Assembly: GCA_905147135.1 (NCBI GenBank)
Contig: LR990067.1
Coordinates: 5,022,001-5,086,000 of the forward strand
DNA length: 64,000 nucleotides
Source: Blastobasis lacticolella
Taxonomy: Eukaryota > Arthropoda > Insecta > Lepidoptera > Blastobasidae
Direction of reading: 5' to 3'
The stretch's first letter is position 1; each line of letters starts with the position of its first letter. Below the pieces are notes generated by a model. The model was not told where the DNA came from. It was given only the letters and a program-made list of their open reading frames with translations, and made no database searches. Position numbers and translations under genes: made by a program. Shown one piece after another: positions 20,735 through 31,017 of this stretch.

Positions 20735-21170
20735 TATCCGACAGAAAAAGTCGGACCCTTGACTAAGTTTTTTTTTTTTTTTTTTTTTTTTTATGTCATA
20801 CGGTAGGCAAACAGGCAAGCGGGCCACCTGATGAAAAGTGGTCACCACTGCCTATAGACAAGTATAAGTTTACATATACTCAAATATTTTCTAAACTACT
20901 GAACCGATTTCAATGAAATAAAGCCTTAGCATAGCTCATCTCGTTCTTTAACAATCTCGATTAAACTTTCTTTGAAATAGAGAAAACCACATCCAAATAG
21001 GTCTATCCGTTCGGGAGCTACGACGCCAAAGACAGGCACACACATCCACAATACACAAATCGTCAGGTACATAAGATACACACGTCCATAGACTGCTGTG
21101 ACTGCTTACCATCAGGCCGTAAGCTTGTTTGCCACCTTAGTGGTATAAAAAAATGTCAAACTCATAACAA
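20735..21170 (+). repeat. R6 element with two nested LINE tails
   Basis: R6 motifs (ccgacagaaaaagtcgga; aaccgatttcaatgaaataa; ccgttcgggagctacgac) are interrupted at 20771-20864 by an antisense LINE-C tail with a 7-bp duplication taagttt. They are interrupted again at about 21087-21156 by a LINE-B tail (ctgtgactgcttaccatcag to polyA), after which R6 resumes at gtcaaactcataac. Confidence 0.75.
20771..20864 (-). mobile_element. LINE-C tail with long poly(T), nested in R6
   Basis: About 20 Ts, then atgtcatacggtaggcaaac and gcgggccacctgatg: the complement of a LINE-C 3' end with its poly(A). Target duplication taagttt at 20764-20770 and 20865-20871. Confidence 0.8.
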
Positions 21171-21197
21171 TATTTTTTGTCGTAGATTAAAACTCAC

Positions 21198-21327
21198 CAA
21201 GCACACCCCCGCATTGGAACTCCGAGATCCTCACGTGTGCCTGCCAGGGGAACTCCGCCCTTCGAGCCTCCCGCCCGCCGATGATGCGCTTCATAGGCAT
21301 CCTGGATCCCGGCAGGCCGCACTCCAT
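21198..21327 (-). CDS. Serine protease, exon 3 (activation site)
   Basis: Acceptor attgtcccccag, donor CTTG|gtgagt. It enters in phase 0 and leaves in phase 1, encoding residues 128-170. MECGLPGSRMPMKR precedes IIGGREARRAEFPWQAHVRI, so zymogen cleavage falls after Arg141 and the new N-terminus is Ile142. The Cys in MECG is the expected tether to the protease domain after cleavage. SEFQCGGVL starts the His-loop disulfide with the Cys of AAHC in exon 4. A basic residue at the cleavage point implies activation by a trypsin-like enzyme. Confidence 0.95.
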
Positions 21328-21479
21328 CTGGGGGACAATCGGTATTAACATAAGCATAAGCATATTATATAACTAAGGGAAAGAGCGAGCCACCCCAACA
21401 CAGTATATTTATTACTTACTGGGCGATGACTCACCTCATACATTGTGAAGATTTGAGAAATAATAATTTTTGTTTTTTA

Positions 21480-21760
21480 TTAGTTCAAAGTCTTAATGTA
21501 CGTAACATCGCAGATAGACTACAAGAGTGCCGCCTTCGATGGTTCGGCTACGTCTTGCGCAGGCCGGGAAATTATGTGGGGAATAGATGTTTGGCCATGC
21601 TGCCCCCGCCGGGCACGGGAAGGAGAGGCCGGCCCAAGAAGTGATGAATGTCGTTAAGAATGACATGCGTGCCAACAGAATCACTACTAAGGATGCCGAA
21701 GACCGAGCAAAGTGGGCTAAGAAAAGCAGGAAGGCGGACCCCGGGCCCCCGGGCATGGAC
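21480..21760 (+). pseudogene. RTE-type reverse transcriptase C-terminus, frameshifted
   Basis: One frame reads RLQECRLRWFGYVLRRPGNY through GTGRRGRPKK. After a frameshift near 21640 the next reads VVKNDMRANRITTKDAEDRA, KWAKKSRKADPG. The RRGRPK and DA-DR-KW-K-SR-ADPG blocks are typical of the end of RTE-clade ORFs. It sits in the protease intron between exons 2 and 3, antisense to the gene. Confidence 0.75.
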
Positions 21761-21883
21761 GAAGGTGAAACCCACACCAGCTGGTACTTTGAATGGAGCC
21801 ATAACAAGCATCCCAAAAACTACCATTATATCCCGCCGACAGCAACACCATACCACTCAAGCAATAATACTGTTACCCCATAC

Positions 21884-21989
21884 CTGCGAGACATCATCGT
21901 CGACGCGTCTCCGGAAGGCCGTGGGCGGCACCCCGCGCGCCGGCAGCCGCGCCCGCGGCGGTTTGTACTTCCATTCCGAGGATGGGATG
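21884..21989 (-). CDS. Serine protease, exon 2 (linker)
   Basis: Acceptor cattcttcctacag, donor TCGCAG|gtatgg. It enters in phase 2 (completing Ser92) and leaves in phase 0, encoding residues 93-127. The sequence begins IPSSEWKYKPPRARLPARG and ends RRRVDDDVSQ: Pro/Arg-rich, without cysteines and without a predicted fold, as expected for the linker between a clip-like domain and the protease domain. The splice phases are the main support, since linker sequences are poorly conserved. The RRR-VDDD cluster could be an extra processing site, which is speculative. Confidence 0.88.
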
Positions 21990-22487
21990 CTGTAGGAAGA
22001 ATGTCAGGTTTAATGGATATCCTTTGAGTGAATAGAGTTAAAGGCTTTGTACACTTCAGAAGGAAAAATCGTGAGGGCAAGGTCAAGGTGAAATGTATTG
22101 CTCAGCGAATAAGACTACAAAAAAATTACTAGGGTCAATAGAACTGACGGTCCACCTGATGGAAAGGAAAACTGGCAAGAGCAAGGATTGACAACTCGCA
22201 AGAATAAAGGACTAAAAAACGATGACTGTGTAAAATCAGATGAACTCAATAGTTCCATCTGTATGATGCATCCCACATGAAACTCTGCACTGCGGTAATC
22301 TACGATGGTATTATCGCTGAGATCAACTTACTAACCATCTAATAACGCATATTAATCATCTTGTATCTTCTTCTTAACTCAAAGTCATGTCGACAGAAAG
22401 TTTTTCCATCGCCTTTGGGTGTCAAGCCCTTGGATTCCAACCTTCTCTATTACTTACAGACTACAGAGCACATCGAACTCAACCCAC

Positions 22488-22761
22488 CTGTTCTCGAAAC
22501 CGTCGCTGTCGCTCACACCGTAGCCCCCGCTAGCCGCTACATTGTAGCCCCCACTAGCAGCTACACTATAGCCCCCGCTAGTCGCCCCATAGCCCCCTTG
22601 TCCCGTAACGCAGCACGTCATCAGCCAGCCTCCGCAGCCAGGGGCCCGTACCCCGCCGCGCAGCCAGCAAGCGAGAGAGAGCACGCACGAGCGAGCTTCT
22701 CCGTTAGCCACGCAGGTGAGCGGGTAGCCCAGCAGGGAGGCGAGCATGCTTGTTGTTATGT
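22488..22761 (-). CDS. Serine protease, exon 1 visible (clip-like domain)
   Basis: Acceptor tctctcccgttccag, donor GAACAG|gtgggt. It enters in phase 1 and leaves in phase 2. Six cysteines with spacing C-x8-C-x5-C-x10-C-x6-CC (TCVANGEARSC, ACWLRGGVRAPGCGG, MTCC) match the pattern of arthropod clip or disulfide-knot domains, which sit N-terminal to regulatory serine proteases. A Gly/Ser/Tyr repeat follows: GGYGATSGGYSVAASGGYNV and GGYGVSDSDG, three imperfect units of about 9-10 residues. Such proteases act extracellularly in cascades (cuticle, tube formation, immunity); the choice cannot be made here. The closest group I recall is Drosophila CG8170/CG8213 (lint), unverified. At least one upstream exon with the signal peptide is missing from my reading. 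Confidence 0.9.
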
Positions 22762-23054
22762 CTGGAACGGGAGAGAAGTAGGTTGAGGGCCATTCGTTTA
22801 CCATTCTACCATGTTTTTCTGCCGGTTAGTACGGGCCAGAACTCCTTGGGGAACTATGGCTTTGGGAGGAGACATTTGTCTCTTGTCTTGAGGTTCTCTG
22901 TATCTGCTGTGGTAAATTGATCACTACGCCGGTCTCTTATTTAAGCAAAGAATTCAATTCCCACCCGGACCATGAAAATTTCACCCATTTCATACATTTC
23001 GCGGGAAAACAGCTCTTAATTTATTTTTTTGTAGGATTTGTTTATTTACATGTA

Positions 23055-23215
23055 CCGGAAGATGCAGCGTGGGTCCCACAAGGTAGACCGAAGACCTGGT
23101 AAAGATCGCAGGTACCAGCTGAATACGGAAGGCACAGGACCGACCTTTGTGGAGATCTCTGGGGGAGGCCTTTGCTCAGCAGTGAGCGTCTTTCGGCTGA
23201 TATGATGATGATGAT
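23055..23215 (+). mobile_element. RTE-type C-terminal end with (ATG)n tail
   Basis: In frame: WVPQGRPKTW, KIAGTS-like, KAQDRPLWRSLGEAFAQQ-like residues and a stop within the tail gatatgatgatgatga. Upstream reverse transcriptase absent. Confidence 0.75.
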
Positions 23216-23724
23216 AATTCGTTTATTTTGGCCTTTGGCCATGAATATGTACTAGCGTTATTTATTTGTATTTTTGTTACCTTGCGCTCCACTCCTTCCA
23301 GCGATATTCAAAATCATAATCGGTATCAGCACCCCTCCTATCCGCCATTTTGTCCGCCATCTTGTGATTTCCCGCGCCTTTTTGAATGCATTCTTCCTCT
23401 TCACCACGTTATTCGTGTATCTGTGGTGCAATCTGTCTTCTCTATGGTTTTGGTTCGGCCATAGAGCCTGTTTCAGCTTAGACATGGTTCAGGGGGTAGT
23501 TCTGACATAGCGTTGCTGGTACTTCTGGGTGTTTGGAATGTCTGGAACAGATAAATATTAAAATTAACGTTGGTAAGCGCATTAATTGGAAATCGCTGGG
23601 TCGATTTGACTAATCGATTTAAAAAACTGGAAAATTCTGAAAAATTAAACTTGCTACACTCTTTTGTAAAGTTAATACGCGTATTCATAGACTCGGACTT
23701 TGTCTTCATGCCTTTTCTATATCA

Positions 23725-23927
23725 CTACATAGTATAAAACAAAGTCGCTTTCTCTGTCCCTATGTCCCTTTGTATGCTTAAATCTTTGAAACTACGCAAC
23801 GGATTTTGATGCGGTTTTTTTTAATAGATAGAGTGATTCAAGAGGATGGTTTTTAAGAAAGAAAAAAAGGGTAGGTAAGGGTAAAATAGGTGTACGCGTA
23901 CGAAGTCGCGCCGGGTCCACTAGTATA
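23725..23927 (+). repeat. R5 element, first of a tandem pair
   Basis: atagtataaaacaaagtcgc to gcgccgggtccactagtat; directly followed by the second copy. Confidence 0.75.
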
Positions 23928-24105
23928 GTATAAAACAAAGTCGCTTCCCGCCGTTTCTCCCTCTGTATGTAGGTAAAACCTACGTAGGGTTAGATCTTAT
24001 AGAATACGCAACAGATTTTAATGTAGTTTTTGACAATAGAGAGTGATTCAAGAGAAAGGGTTATAGGGTAGGACAACACGCGAACGACGTCGGCCTAGGC
24101 TAGCT
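23928..24105 (+). repeat. R5 element, second of a tandem pair
   Basis: Begins agtataaaacaaagtcgctt where the first copy ends, and runs to gcgaacgacgtcggcctagg. It is more diverged in its middle (aatacgcaacagatttta). Confidence 0.7.
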
Positions 24106-24109
24106 AGCT

Positions 24110-25299
24110 TTAAATAAAAAAATTTTTAGACATCACTTTGAATTCATTTTATACTGGTTCTGACAGGATCATAGCAATTGGAACGTTGTGGCTTTTGCCT
24201 ACCTCTGCGGGCAAACGAGCAGACAGACCACCTGGATTATGGCAACTGTCGCCTATAACATCTAAAGTGTCTGACAGACGTGCGAACTCGTAGTTTGACG
24301 ACTTTTTTCACTCCTGCGCCAGCCTAACTACGCGTATTTTAAAACCGCCGAGTAAGTTCGCCGGCCATCCGACTTGTTTGATTTTTGCTCATAGCTTGCG
24401 GTTCGCGCGTCTGTCAACGCCGCGAGCCGTTAACCGCCATTTTTTTGTGATGTATCTAGTGCAGTTATGTTTTGTGCATAAAATAAGTTTAAGTTTAATT
24501 AACTATACGGTTTTCTGACTGATTTTCGAAGCTTGAAACGAATTATTTACGGAATTCATAGAAAAGCGAGCCGAGTAAGTTCGTGAGCTTAAAAACCGCG
24601 TACTTTAAGTAAGTAAGTTTACTCATTTAAGTACGGTTCATGGATTTAAGCCTCCTGCAACAACATTGCAGAAATGCAAGCTTGTTGTCACGGTGAGAGT
24701 TATGATAAGTATGTTAGCCTATAAGTATTATTGGGATTGCTATAAGCGAAACACAGCTATGCAAACATTGTTGCTTTAACATAAAGAGTCAAGCATCTAC
24801 TCAGCTTTTATATATCATTATAGTCACCAGACCGTGACAGACTAATATTGCACTTGGGTCTCTACCACCTCGACATATTCTAATATCCATGCTTAATGAC
24901 GTCACTTTATTGCAGACAGACTTTGGGTTAAGTTTTTGTTATTGTCATTAAAATTGTGTACGATTTCACAATAGGGTAGAGAAATTTACATAAGAATAAA
25001 TGATAACATGATATGATATTATAGGTTGTCCGGAAGCCCATTACCTAAATGAGAGCTAGGGAACTGTTAATATTCCATGCTTCACCCAGGTAGAGAACCT
25101 AGGTGAAGCTCGGACCCGTACTTCAGTCGCGTGCGCCCGAAACCTGAGTCCTATCTAACTAAGTCTACACATTGCATCTCCAAACACTGGCTACCTTATC
25201 ACTGGAAACACGATACTGCATGAATCGTAGATGTTATAGGCGACAGTTACTGCTTACTGGGTGGGCTGTTCGTCACTGAGTAATATCTTCAATTACCTA
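24110..25299. other. Intergenic or intron DNA with LINE-like scraps
   Basis: 24220-24290 resembles a LINE tail (gcctacctctgcgggcaaac, accacctgg, caactgtcgcctataacatc). A 16-base direct repeat around gagtaagttcg occurs at 24350 and 24570. No exon recognised. Confidence 0.4.
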
Positions 25300-25495
25300 T
25301 CCGATAGAAAACGCCAGATAATCACCGATTAAGTTTACATATACTCAAATATTTTCTAAAATACCGGATCGATTTGAATGCATCAAAGTCGGTAACCCGT
25401 TCGGGAGCAACGATACAACAGACAGACACATACCTCTACAGATACACAGAGCCACTGGTACACAGATACTTTTACACTCTTTTCGTGGTCGTGGT
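25300..25495 (+). repeat. R6 dispersed element, diverged
   Basis: ctatccgatagaaaacgcca, aagtttacatatactcaaat, ccgttcgggagcaacgat, cagacagacacatacc; internal deletion relative to 20735-21170. Confidence 0.6.
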
Positions 25496-25703
25496 TTAAA
25501 AAATGTGAGTCATTAAGACGATGATCCGAAATCATCTTCGGTCCGGAGGCGTCGACAATTATAGAAGGAAAGCGACGCGCGTGGCCGCACTACTGGGTCG
25601 GGAGGGCACCGCGGCTTGGCGTGAATGTCTTGTTTAATAGAGTATTTATATCTCAGATTTTCTCCGTCTTACTGACTTACTGATAAAAAAGCTCTGATCA
25701 ATA

Positions 25704-25899
25704 AGCGTGGTGGCCGAGTGGTTGTAGTATCCGACTCGTCAGCGAGATGTACAGGGTCCGAATACCTCAATGACTCTTTTCTGAGTCGCAGCAGTCGCTC
25801 CACTGTAATTACCACATCTTTCAAATCCTGGATCATGGTGAAGACGGACTCCGAGCCCGCGTGCGCGAGAGCACAATCGGCACATTAACGCCGAGATTA
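25704..25899 (+). mobile_element. SINE-T with head, internal deletion
   Basis: tRNA-like head gcgtggtggccgagtggttg, ccgactcgtcagcgag. It then joins straight to the 3' half (cagtcgctccactgtaatta). About 150 bases of body are missing. Confidence 0.75.
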
Positions 25900-26519
25900 T
25901 TTTTTATGATTTACGCAAGTCTTACCGTCTTAAAAAGTACTGATCAACAAGCGTCGAATGCCTGGGCTTCAATTCTGGTACGGAAATCGTCTCAGTTGCA
26001 GTAACATTACAATTGCATCGCATGTCAAACGTGTGATTGTTATTCAAATGACAGATGTTGAGTTGCAACTTTCATGAGTTCGAACTTTTCCACAATTCGT
26101 TACCGGTATTTTAGTTGCATTATTGTTGTACATGGCTGTTGGTACTCCAATAAATAAATAAATTACTTAGTTGCATCTTTCTTAGTTGTCAAACTGCCTT
26201 TAATTCTGTCAACGAAAACGTTTCAAACGTCGAACAATGATTTAACTGCAATTTAACTGGGATGATGCTGGGACTGACTCGATACCTCGACGTAGTTATA
26301 GTAACATCACAGTTACAATGCAACATAATAACAACTGCATTGCACACCAGAATCGGTACCCTGTATAGTTATAGTCGTTAGTTACACGGCGTGTGTGCAA
26401 ACTTGTCTGGACTAATAACGGGGTCGCTGTTATTGAATTTAGTATTGCCGCCAAATGATATTTCAGTAGGCAACACTTTAGTTCCAGTTTTTTTAATTCG
26501 TTTGTGACGTGTGTGTAAT

Positions 26520-26694
26520 TTAACAAAAGCTGACTATCAGTGCCGGGCTCTTGAGATGTATAACTCCACAAATTACCACGAGAGAGCACATAGGCCATAA
26601 TTTTTCTAGAAATTAAATGTGGTATCCGAGGGAACGGGTCTGGAACGTTATAACCGAGTTTTAGCCGGACGAAGGTCGCGAGCAAAAGCTAGTT
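26520..26694 (-). repeat. Lep-type short element end
   Basis: Minus strand: actagcttttgctcgcgacc, ggttataacgttccagaccc and gttccctcggataccacatt, the 5' part shared with 53227-53424 and 7262-7436. Confidence 0.5.
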
Positions 26695-26759
26695 AAATAA
26701 ATAAATAAAAATCGTTTATTACATCTATCTCACACATGGCACAGTACATTAGGTTATAA

Positions 26760-26890
26760 TACTGCTTACAAGAAACTTCGTTACCTGTGCCATAAGGAGA
26801 TGTGCAACGGGGCCACACTCAGCATAAGCCACGGCTGACGCCATGGCGCTGGTTTTCAGTGTGCCCCTCAGTGAAGCACGGACGTAAGTG
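26760..26890 (-). repeat. Dispersed repeat shared with 44465-44580
   Basis: Both contain (minus strand) ctgaaaaccagcgcc, gcgtcagc and gctgagtg with gggcc, at similar spacing. Its ATG and GT-like end mimic a first exon, but the second copy shows it is a repeat. Confidence 0.55.
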
Positions 26891-26899
26891 ATTTCACAT

Positions 26900-27870
26900 G
26901 CCAGTAATATATAAAACAAAAAACAATAATACTTATCTACAAAATACTATAGGTACATAATATAAATAAATAAATTCTAAATAAATGATTGTAGTTTGTA
27001 TAGTGGTGAGTGTCTACGTATTGCGGAGTGTGTAAAATTATACGACCAGTTTAAAAAGACACAAACGTCGCGCGTCGGTTCGGAACAAAGCCATCTAACC
27101 ACATCCGAGTACCTACCTACATTTTTTCCCGGTCGCCATGCATTCATATCACTTAGAGATTAGTTAAAGGTAAGTATATAAACTATTTCACTTGAAAGTT
27201 TTTTATATAAATATATGTAATTCATTCGGTGGTTTATGCTTGGCTTATTACAGCTACTTGCTACATCCATTCCTAAAAACTCTTACAATCCAAGGCCGAA
27301 TTCGTAAATCGTTAAAATGTACCTATGATATTTAACCTGATAGATATTAATTTTTTTGTAGCTTAATCAGCCATCGCAACAGGAGTTTTCGGAGCTAAAT
27401 CCTACAAAATCAACCCAAAGCATTCTGGGAACGCTCCCCGCTTGGCAGCGATCTAGAATCAGTTTTTTATATGTAATTTATTTTTTGTGTAAATGTTTTT
27501 TTCGTTTAAGTTTGTACATATCGTAATGTAACTATGTATATAATAATAATAAAATTAAAAAAAAAAAGTTAAAAAAAATATGGAAAAAAGTAAATTCGTC
27601 CATCCGTCACAAATCTCAAAATTGATCTCTAAAATCCTGATTACGAATTTGATGTTATTTCTGTACAACTGTCCTAGGACCGAAGGTAATCCCGCTCAAC
27701 CCCAATCAAGGACTAAGTCCAGTGCTGGTATTATGTACAGGTATGTACATGTACATGTTATAAGAAGTTGCATATGCGAAGTGATGCGGTCAAAGTCAAA
27801 GCCGCGGGTTTCATGCAAAAGACATCAATGCGCGATTACTCTGTATAAAAACTTTTAATTCAATTTTATA
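26900..27870. other. AT-rich stretch, no assigned gene
   Basis: A good plus-strand donor (taaag|gtaagt at 27165-27175) follows GC-richer sequence at 27060-27130, but the only ATG there is followed quickly by a stop. Otherwise simple AT-rich DNA. Confidence 0.35.
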
Positions 27871-27874
27871 CACA

Positions 27875-28087
27875 GCCCATAACAGTCCACTGCAGGACTT
27901 AGGCCTTTCCCACGAGGCCTTGGCAGGCAGGTTGAAGATGTTATAAGTATAACAATGGAAAACGCTGCTGCCCATTTTTCAGCCTACGGAGACTAGATCT
28001 TTTCCCTCGAAAACATTAGTTGCCTTGTACGACACCTCACTTGTAAGGGGTTGGTGCTGTTCTCTCTGCCAGACACCACACGGCTTA
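27875..28087 (-). mobile_element. R1 element, internally deleted
   Basis: From gccgtgtggtgtctggcaga (28085) down to the cccataacagtccactgcag complement near 27880. About 30 bases are missing next to the cacgaggcc block. Confidence 0.75.
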
Positions 28088-29207
28088 ACACTTCTACACA
28101 TATCGATTTAAATGTAAAGATTAAGATGATTTTCGTCTCATGCTTGTAATTGCGCTGGCTACCTTATCCGTCAAACCGGACCACAACAATGAAAACATTA
28201 ATCTTGGTGGCAGAAATACATTTATAGTCCCACAACCTGATACTGACCTTAATTTAAAAATATATGTGAAAACACCTAACATGTTCAATGTTATTATTTC
28301 AAACCGAAAAGGTATTGTTTCGAAGAGAAAGCAAACGTTTGAATCTGACTTTAAGACAAAAAATTTCACATGAGTGATGATGCATTTGGGAAAGTACAGA
28401 CGACGGCATATAGATCTACAGAAAACCAGTATAAGATGAGCTAGCATCACTATACACGCACAAAGGAACGTTAGATCCTTTTGTACTGGATTTGGGTAAG
28501 TCGATTGCACGGTATGAGTGCATGGCCAAAGCGAAAGGATAACGCCTCAGAAACCTCATTAGTCACCGCGGAACATAACATCTTTTTTGTTTTCAACTCT
28601 TTTGAAGTCACTGGACTTTTACGTTGTTTTCCTTTGGCAGTAGAGAAACTTGACGAAATGAAAGAAGTTCAAATGTCTATGGCTGAGTGGTGTCTTTTCT
28701 GTTTTTTGAATGTAATTAAGTTTAGTTTAGTGTTTTGTTATGGTTTTTAAGATTGTGGAATATCGGAACTCAAAGACCACCTCTTTAGACCGATTGTATT
28801 TTTAATGACGTGTGTTGGTGCCACCTTACCTTATTGATAATATCCATATTATAGCGGAAGTCACGTTTTAATAATAAGAAGAAAAGTTGACTATTCTTAA
28901 AAAAAAGAGAAAATCGTGAAACCAACCTAATTAATAATTACCTAGTAATTACACCTTTCAAACTTCAACTAGAATAACCTTCACAATTATTATATTAGAA
29001 TAATTTTTGGGTTTGTTACCAAGGTTATGATAATTTTTAACCCCCGACGCAAAAATAGGAGTGTTATAAAAAGTCATGGTTGACCATGTACCAGCAATCG
29101 AGTGTAGGATGGCCCACCTCGTTAAGGTCGTAGGGTGTCGATGGATGCAGAGTTCCACAGTCGATGGATGTAGGAGGCGATGGATGGATGTGGGGGCTTT
29201 GTTCTTG
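28088..29207. other. Unassigned stretch with an open frame
   Basis: Plus-strand frame 28140-28373 (77 codons, LSVKPDHNNENINLGGRNTF through SDFKTKNFT) is free of simple repeats, but no family, splice signal or signal peptide is recognisable. The opposite strand is also open. It may be a decayed transposon or chance. Confidence 0.3.
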
Positions 29208-29427
29208 TGCTCTATATTTGAATCGCTCGCCTCGATTCGAACGATTTTCAATTTTGATTTTCGACATGAAAAATGCGACATTATTATGCATGATTCTAAT
29301 TTTCCCTATTCTTGAACTGTACTCTTTCGGTGTTGCCAATATGAATTTAAAAGTATTGAATTTTTCATGCTGAGAATCAAAATTGAAAACCGTTCCAATC
29401 GAGGCGAGCGATTTACAAATAGAGCCC
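29208..29427. mobile_element. MITE-1 copy
   Basis: Left end gctctatatttgaatcgctc, right end gcgatttacaaatagagccc. The arms pair for about 60 bases through gcctcgattcgaacgatttt and caattttgattttcg. No frame of its own. Copies at 42794-42993 and 48128-48310. Confidence 0.8.
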
Positions 29428-30300
29428 TTGGACGTCCTGCGGCTGAGATGACGATGATGAGACTTAGACGGAGGTTTTCGAACATCCGAGGGAGGGAGGG
29501 TTAGGTTTAAAAAAATGTTTATGTCATTTTACCTGACTGCCGCGAAGTTTTAATAACCAACAACGCGTAAAACGATTGCGATCCAATTACTGTTAAATCG
29601 AACCATTAGTAAGCGGACTTGTATGTATGTATGTCGGTTTCCATGTTCCCTCGTAACTAAACAGATGAACCGATTTTGACAATAATTCGTCATTTTATTT
29701 ATCTTGATGGCGCGAGTGTCTTGGCTATTACCGGCTATCAAAATGAAGGACTTGAAGAGGTGATTATGGTGACTATGGGCCTTATAAGAAATCTCGCTGA
29801 CAATGCGATCCAATGTGAGAACGCATACTCGTAGGTATTGTTTAAGATGACGGGTGTAAAATATTGATATCCAACTTGCTTGCCAAGCATGGGGATTATT
29901 GCAATGTCCTCCTTAAGGAAGCTTTCGTCCTCCCAAGCGCGCTAGCAAGCTTCATACAAACGCAGTTATATAATATTTTTAATATTAAAATATTTCTTTT
30001 CATAGTTTTCAACACAGGATTTCAAATTTGTATCTTAAATCCTGTGTAATTTAGAAACGATATATTTTAACGATAATCTGAAACACCACAAGCCTAGATA
30101 TAGTTCTGGAACACGTCTAGAAAATTTCATTGGCTTTGATAGGGTAATATTGAAAATATGCTCAAGCTACGTTTGTATGGAGCGGTCGGGAGACACTCCT
30201 CTTAATGAGTTATGGACGTGATGATAGTGATGTGAATGACGACAAGCGATAGGTAGATTAGCTAGAATTAGATGTATTCAATCAATAAATAATAAAATAA
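29428..30300. other. No recognised feature
   Basis: A partial R1-like motif (ccaacttgcttgccaagcat at 29871) is visible; the rest is unassigned. Confidence 0.4.
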
Positions 30301-30301
30301 T

Positions 30302-30651
30302 CATATTGGCGTTAATGTCCCGGTTGTGCTCTTGCGCACGAGGGCCCGGGGTCCGTTTGACCATGATCCAGGATTTGGCAGGTCAGGTAATTACAGTGGA
30401 GCGACTGCCACCTGACCTCCATGACCCTGCTACCAGGGGAACCTGACCAGATTGGATAATGGTTACACATCCAGTCGCCTGAATGTGCAGGTTTCATCAC
30501 GATGTTTTCCCTCACCGTAAGAGCATCGGTTAGAATTCAACTAATGTACATAACTCAGAAAACAGTCATTGGTACATGGCCGGAGCGGGATTCGAACCCG
30601 GGACCTCTGGCTTACGAGTCAGATACTCTAACCGCTCGGCCACCGACGCTC
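30302..30651 (-). mobile_element. SINE-T, full length
   Basis: Minus-strand head gcgtcggtggccgagcggtt, loop actcgtaag, T-arm cgggttcgaatcccg. Complete body to ttaacgccaatatga. Perhaps the least damaged copy in the window. Confidence 0.85.
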
Positions 30652-30827
30652 TATCACTATAATTATGAACATGATAAAATGTATTCTTACTATACTGTAC
30701 ATAGAATACTTATATTATAAAGTTAATATTGAATACAACTGTAATTATAAATATATACTTATTGTGTACCAATAAATAATTAAATTAAATATTCTCGGAC
30801 AATTCACATAGCGGCATCTACCCATAG

Positions 30828-31017
30828 TAAGCTAAACTTGTGTTATGGATGCTAGAGAAACGATTAACTAATTATATACTTTTAAATACATACTTATTAT
30901 ACATACAACACCCAGACTCGTAACAGAAATACAAACTCATCAGTTCGATTCTCGGCCGGGAATCGAACCCGAAACCTCTGTATCGCAGATCGGTTAATCA
31001 CTGAACCTTTCTAGTCG
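30828..31017 (-). mobile_element. SINE-G, variant head
   Basis: Tail-side motifs aaacttgtgttatggatgct and ttattatacatacaacaccc. The tRNA-like head reads (minus) ggttcgattcccggcc, but the anticodon arm differs from other SINE-G copies (ctgcgatacag). Confidence 0.7.

Noticed and set aside
21587..22027. A 146-codon plus-strand protein
   Set aside because: Its first part is the frameshifted RTE C-terminus and its last part is antisense to protease exon 2.
24360..24460. Minus-strand start codon in GC-rich context (MAVNGSRR)
   Set aside because: The frame stops after eight codons and no donor follows.
26296..26685. A 129-codon minus-strand frame
   Set aside because: It starts without ATG inside a Lep-type repeat and shows no domain; probably chance.
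26780..26880. First exon of a minus-strand gene (ATG, then a GT after about 20 codons)
   Set aside because: The same sequence recurs at 44465-44580, so it is a dispersed repeat, and the product is not a convincing signal peptide.
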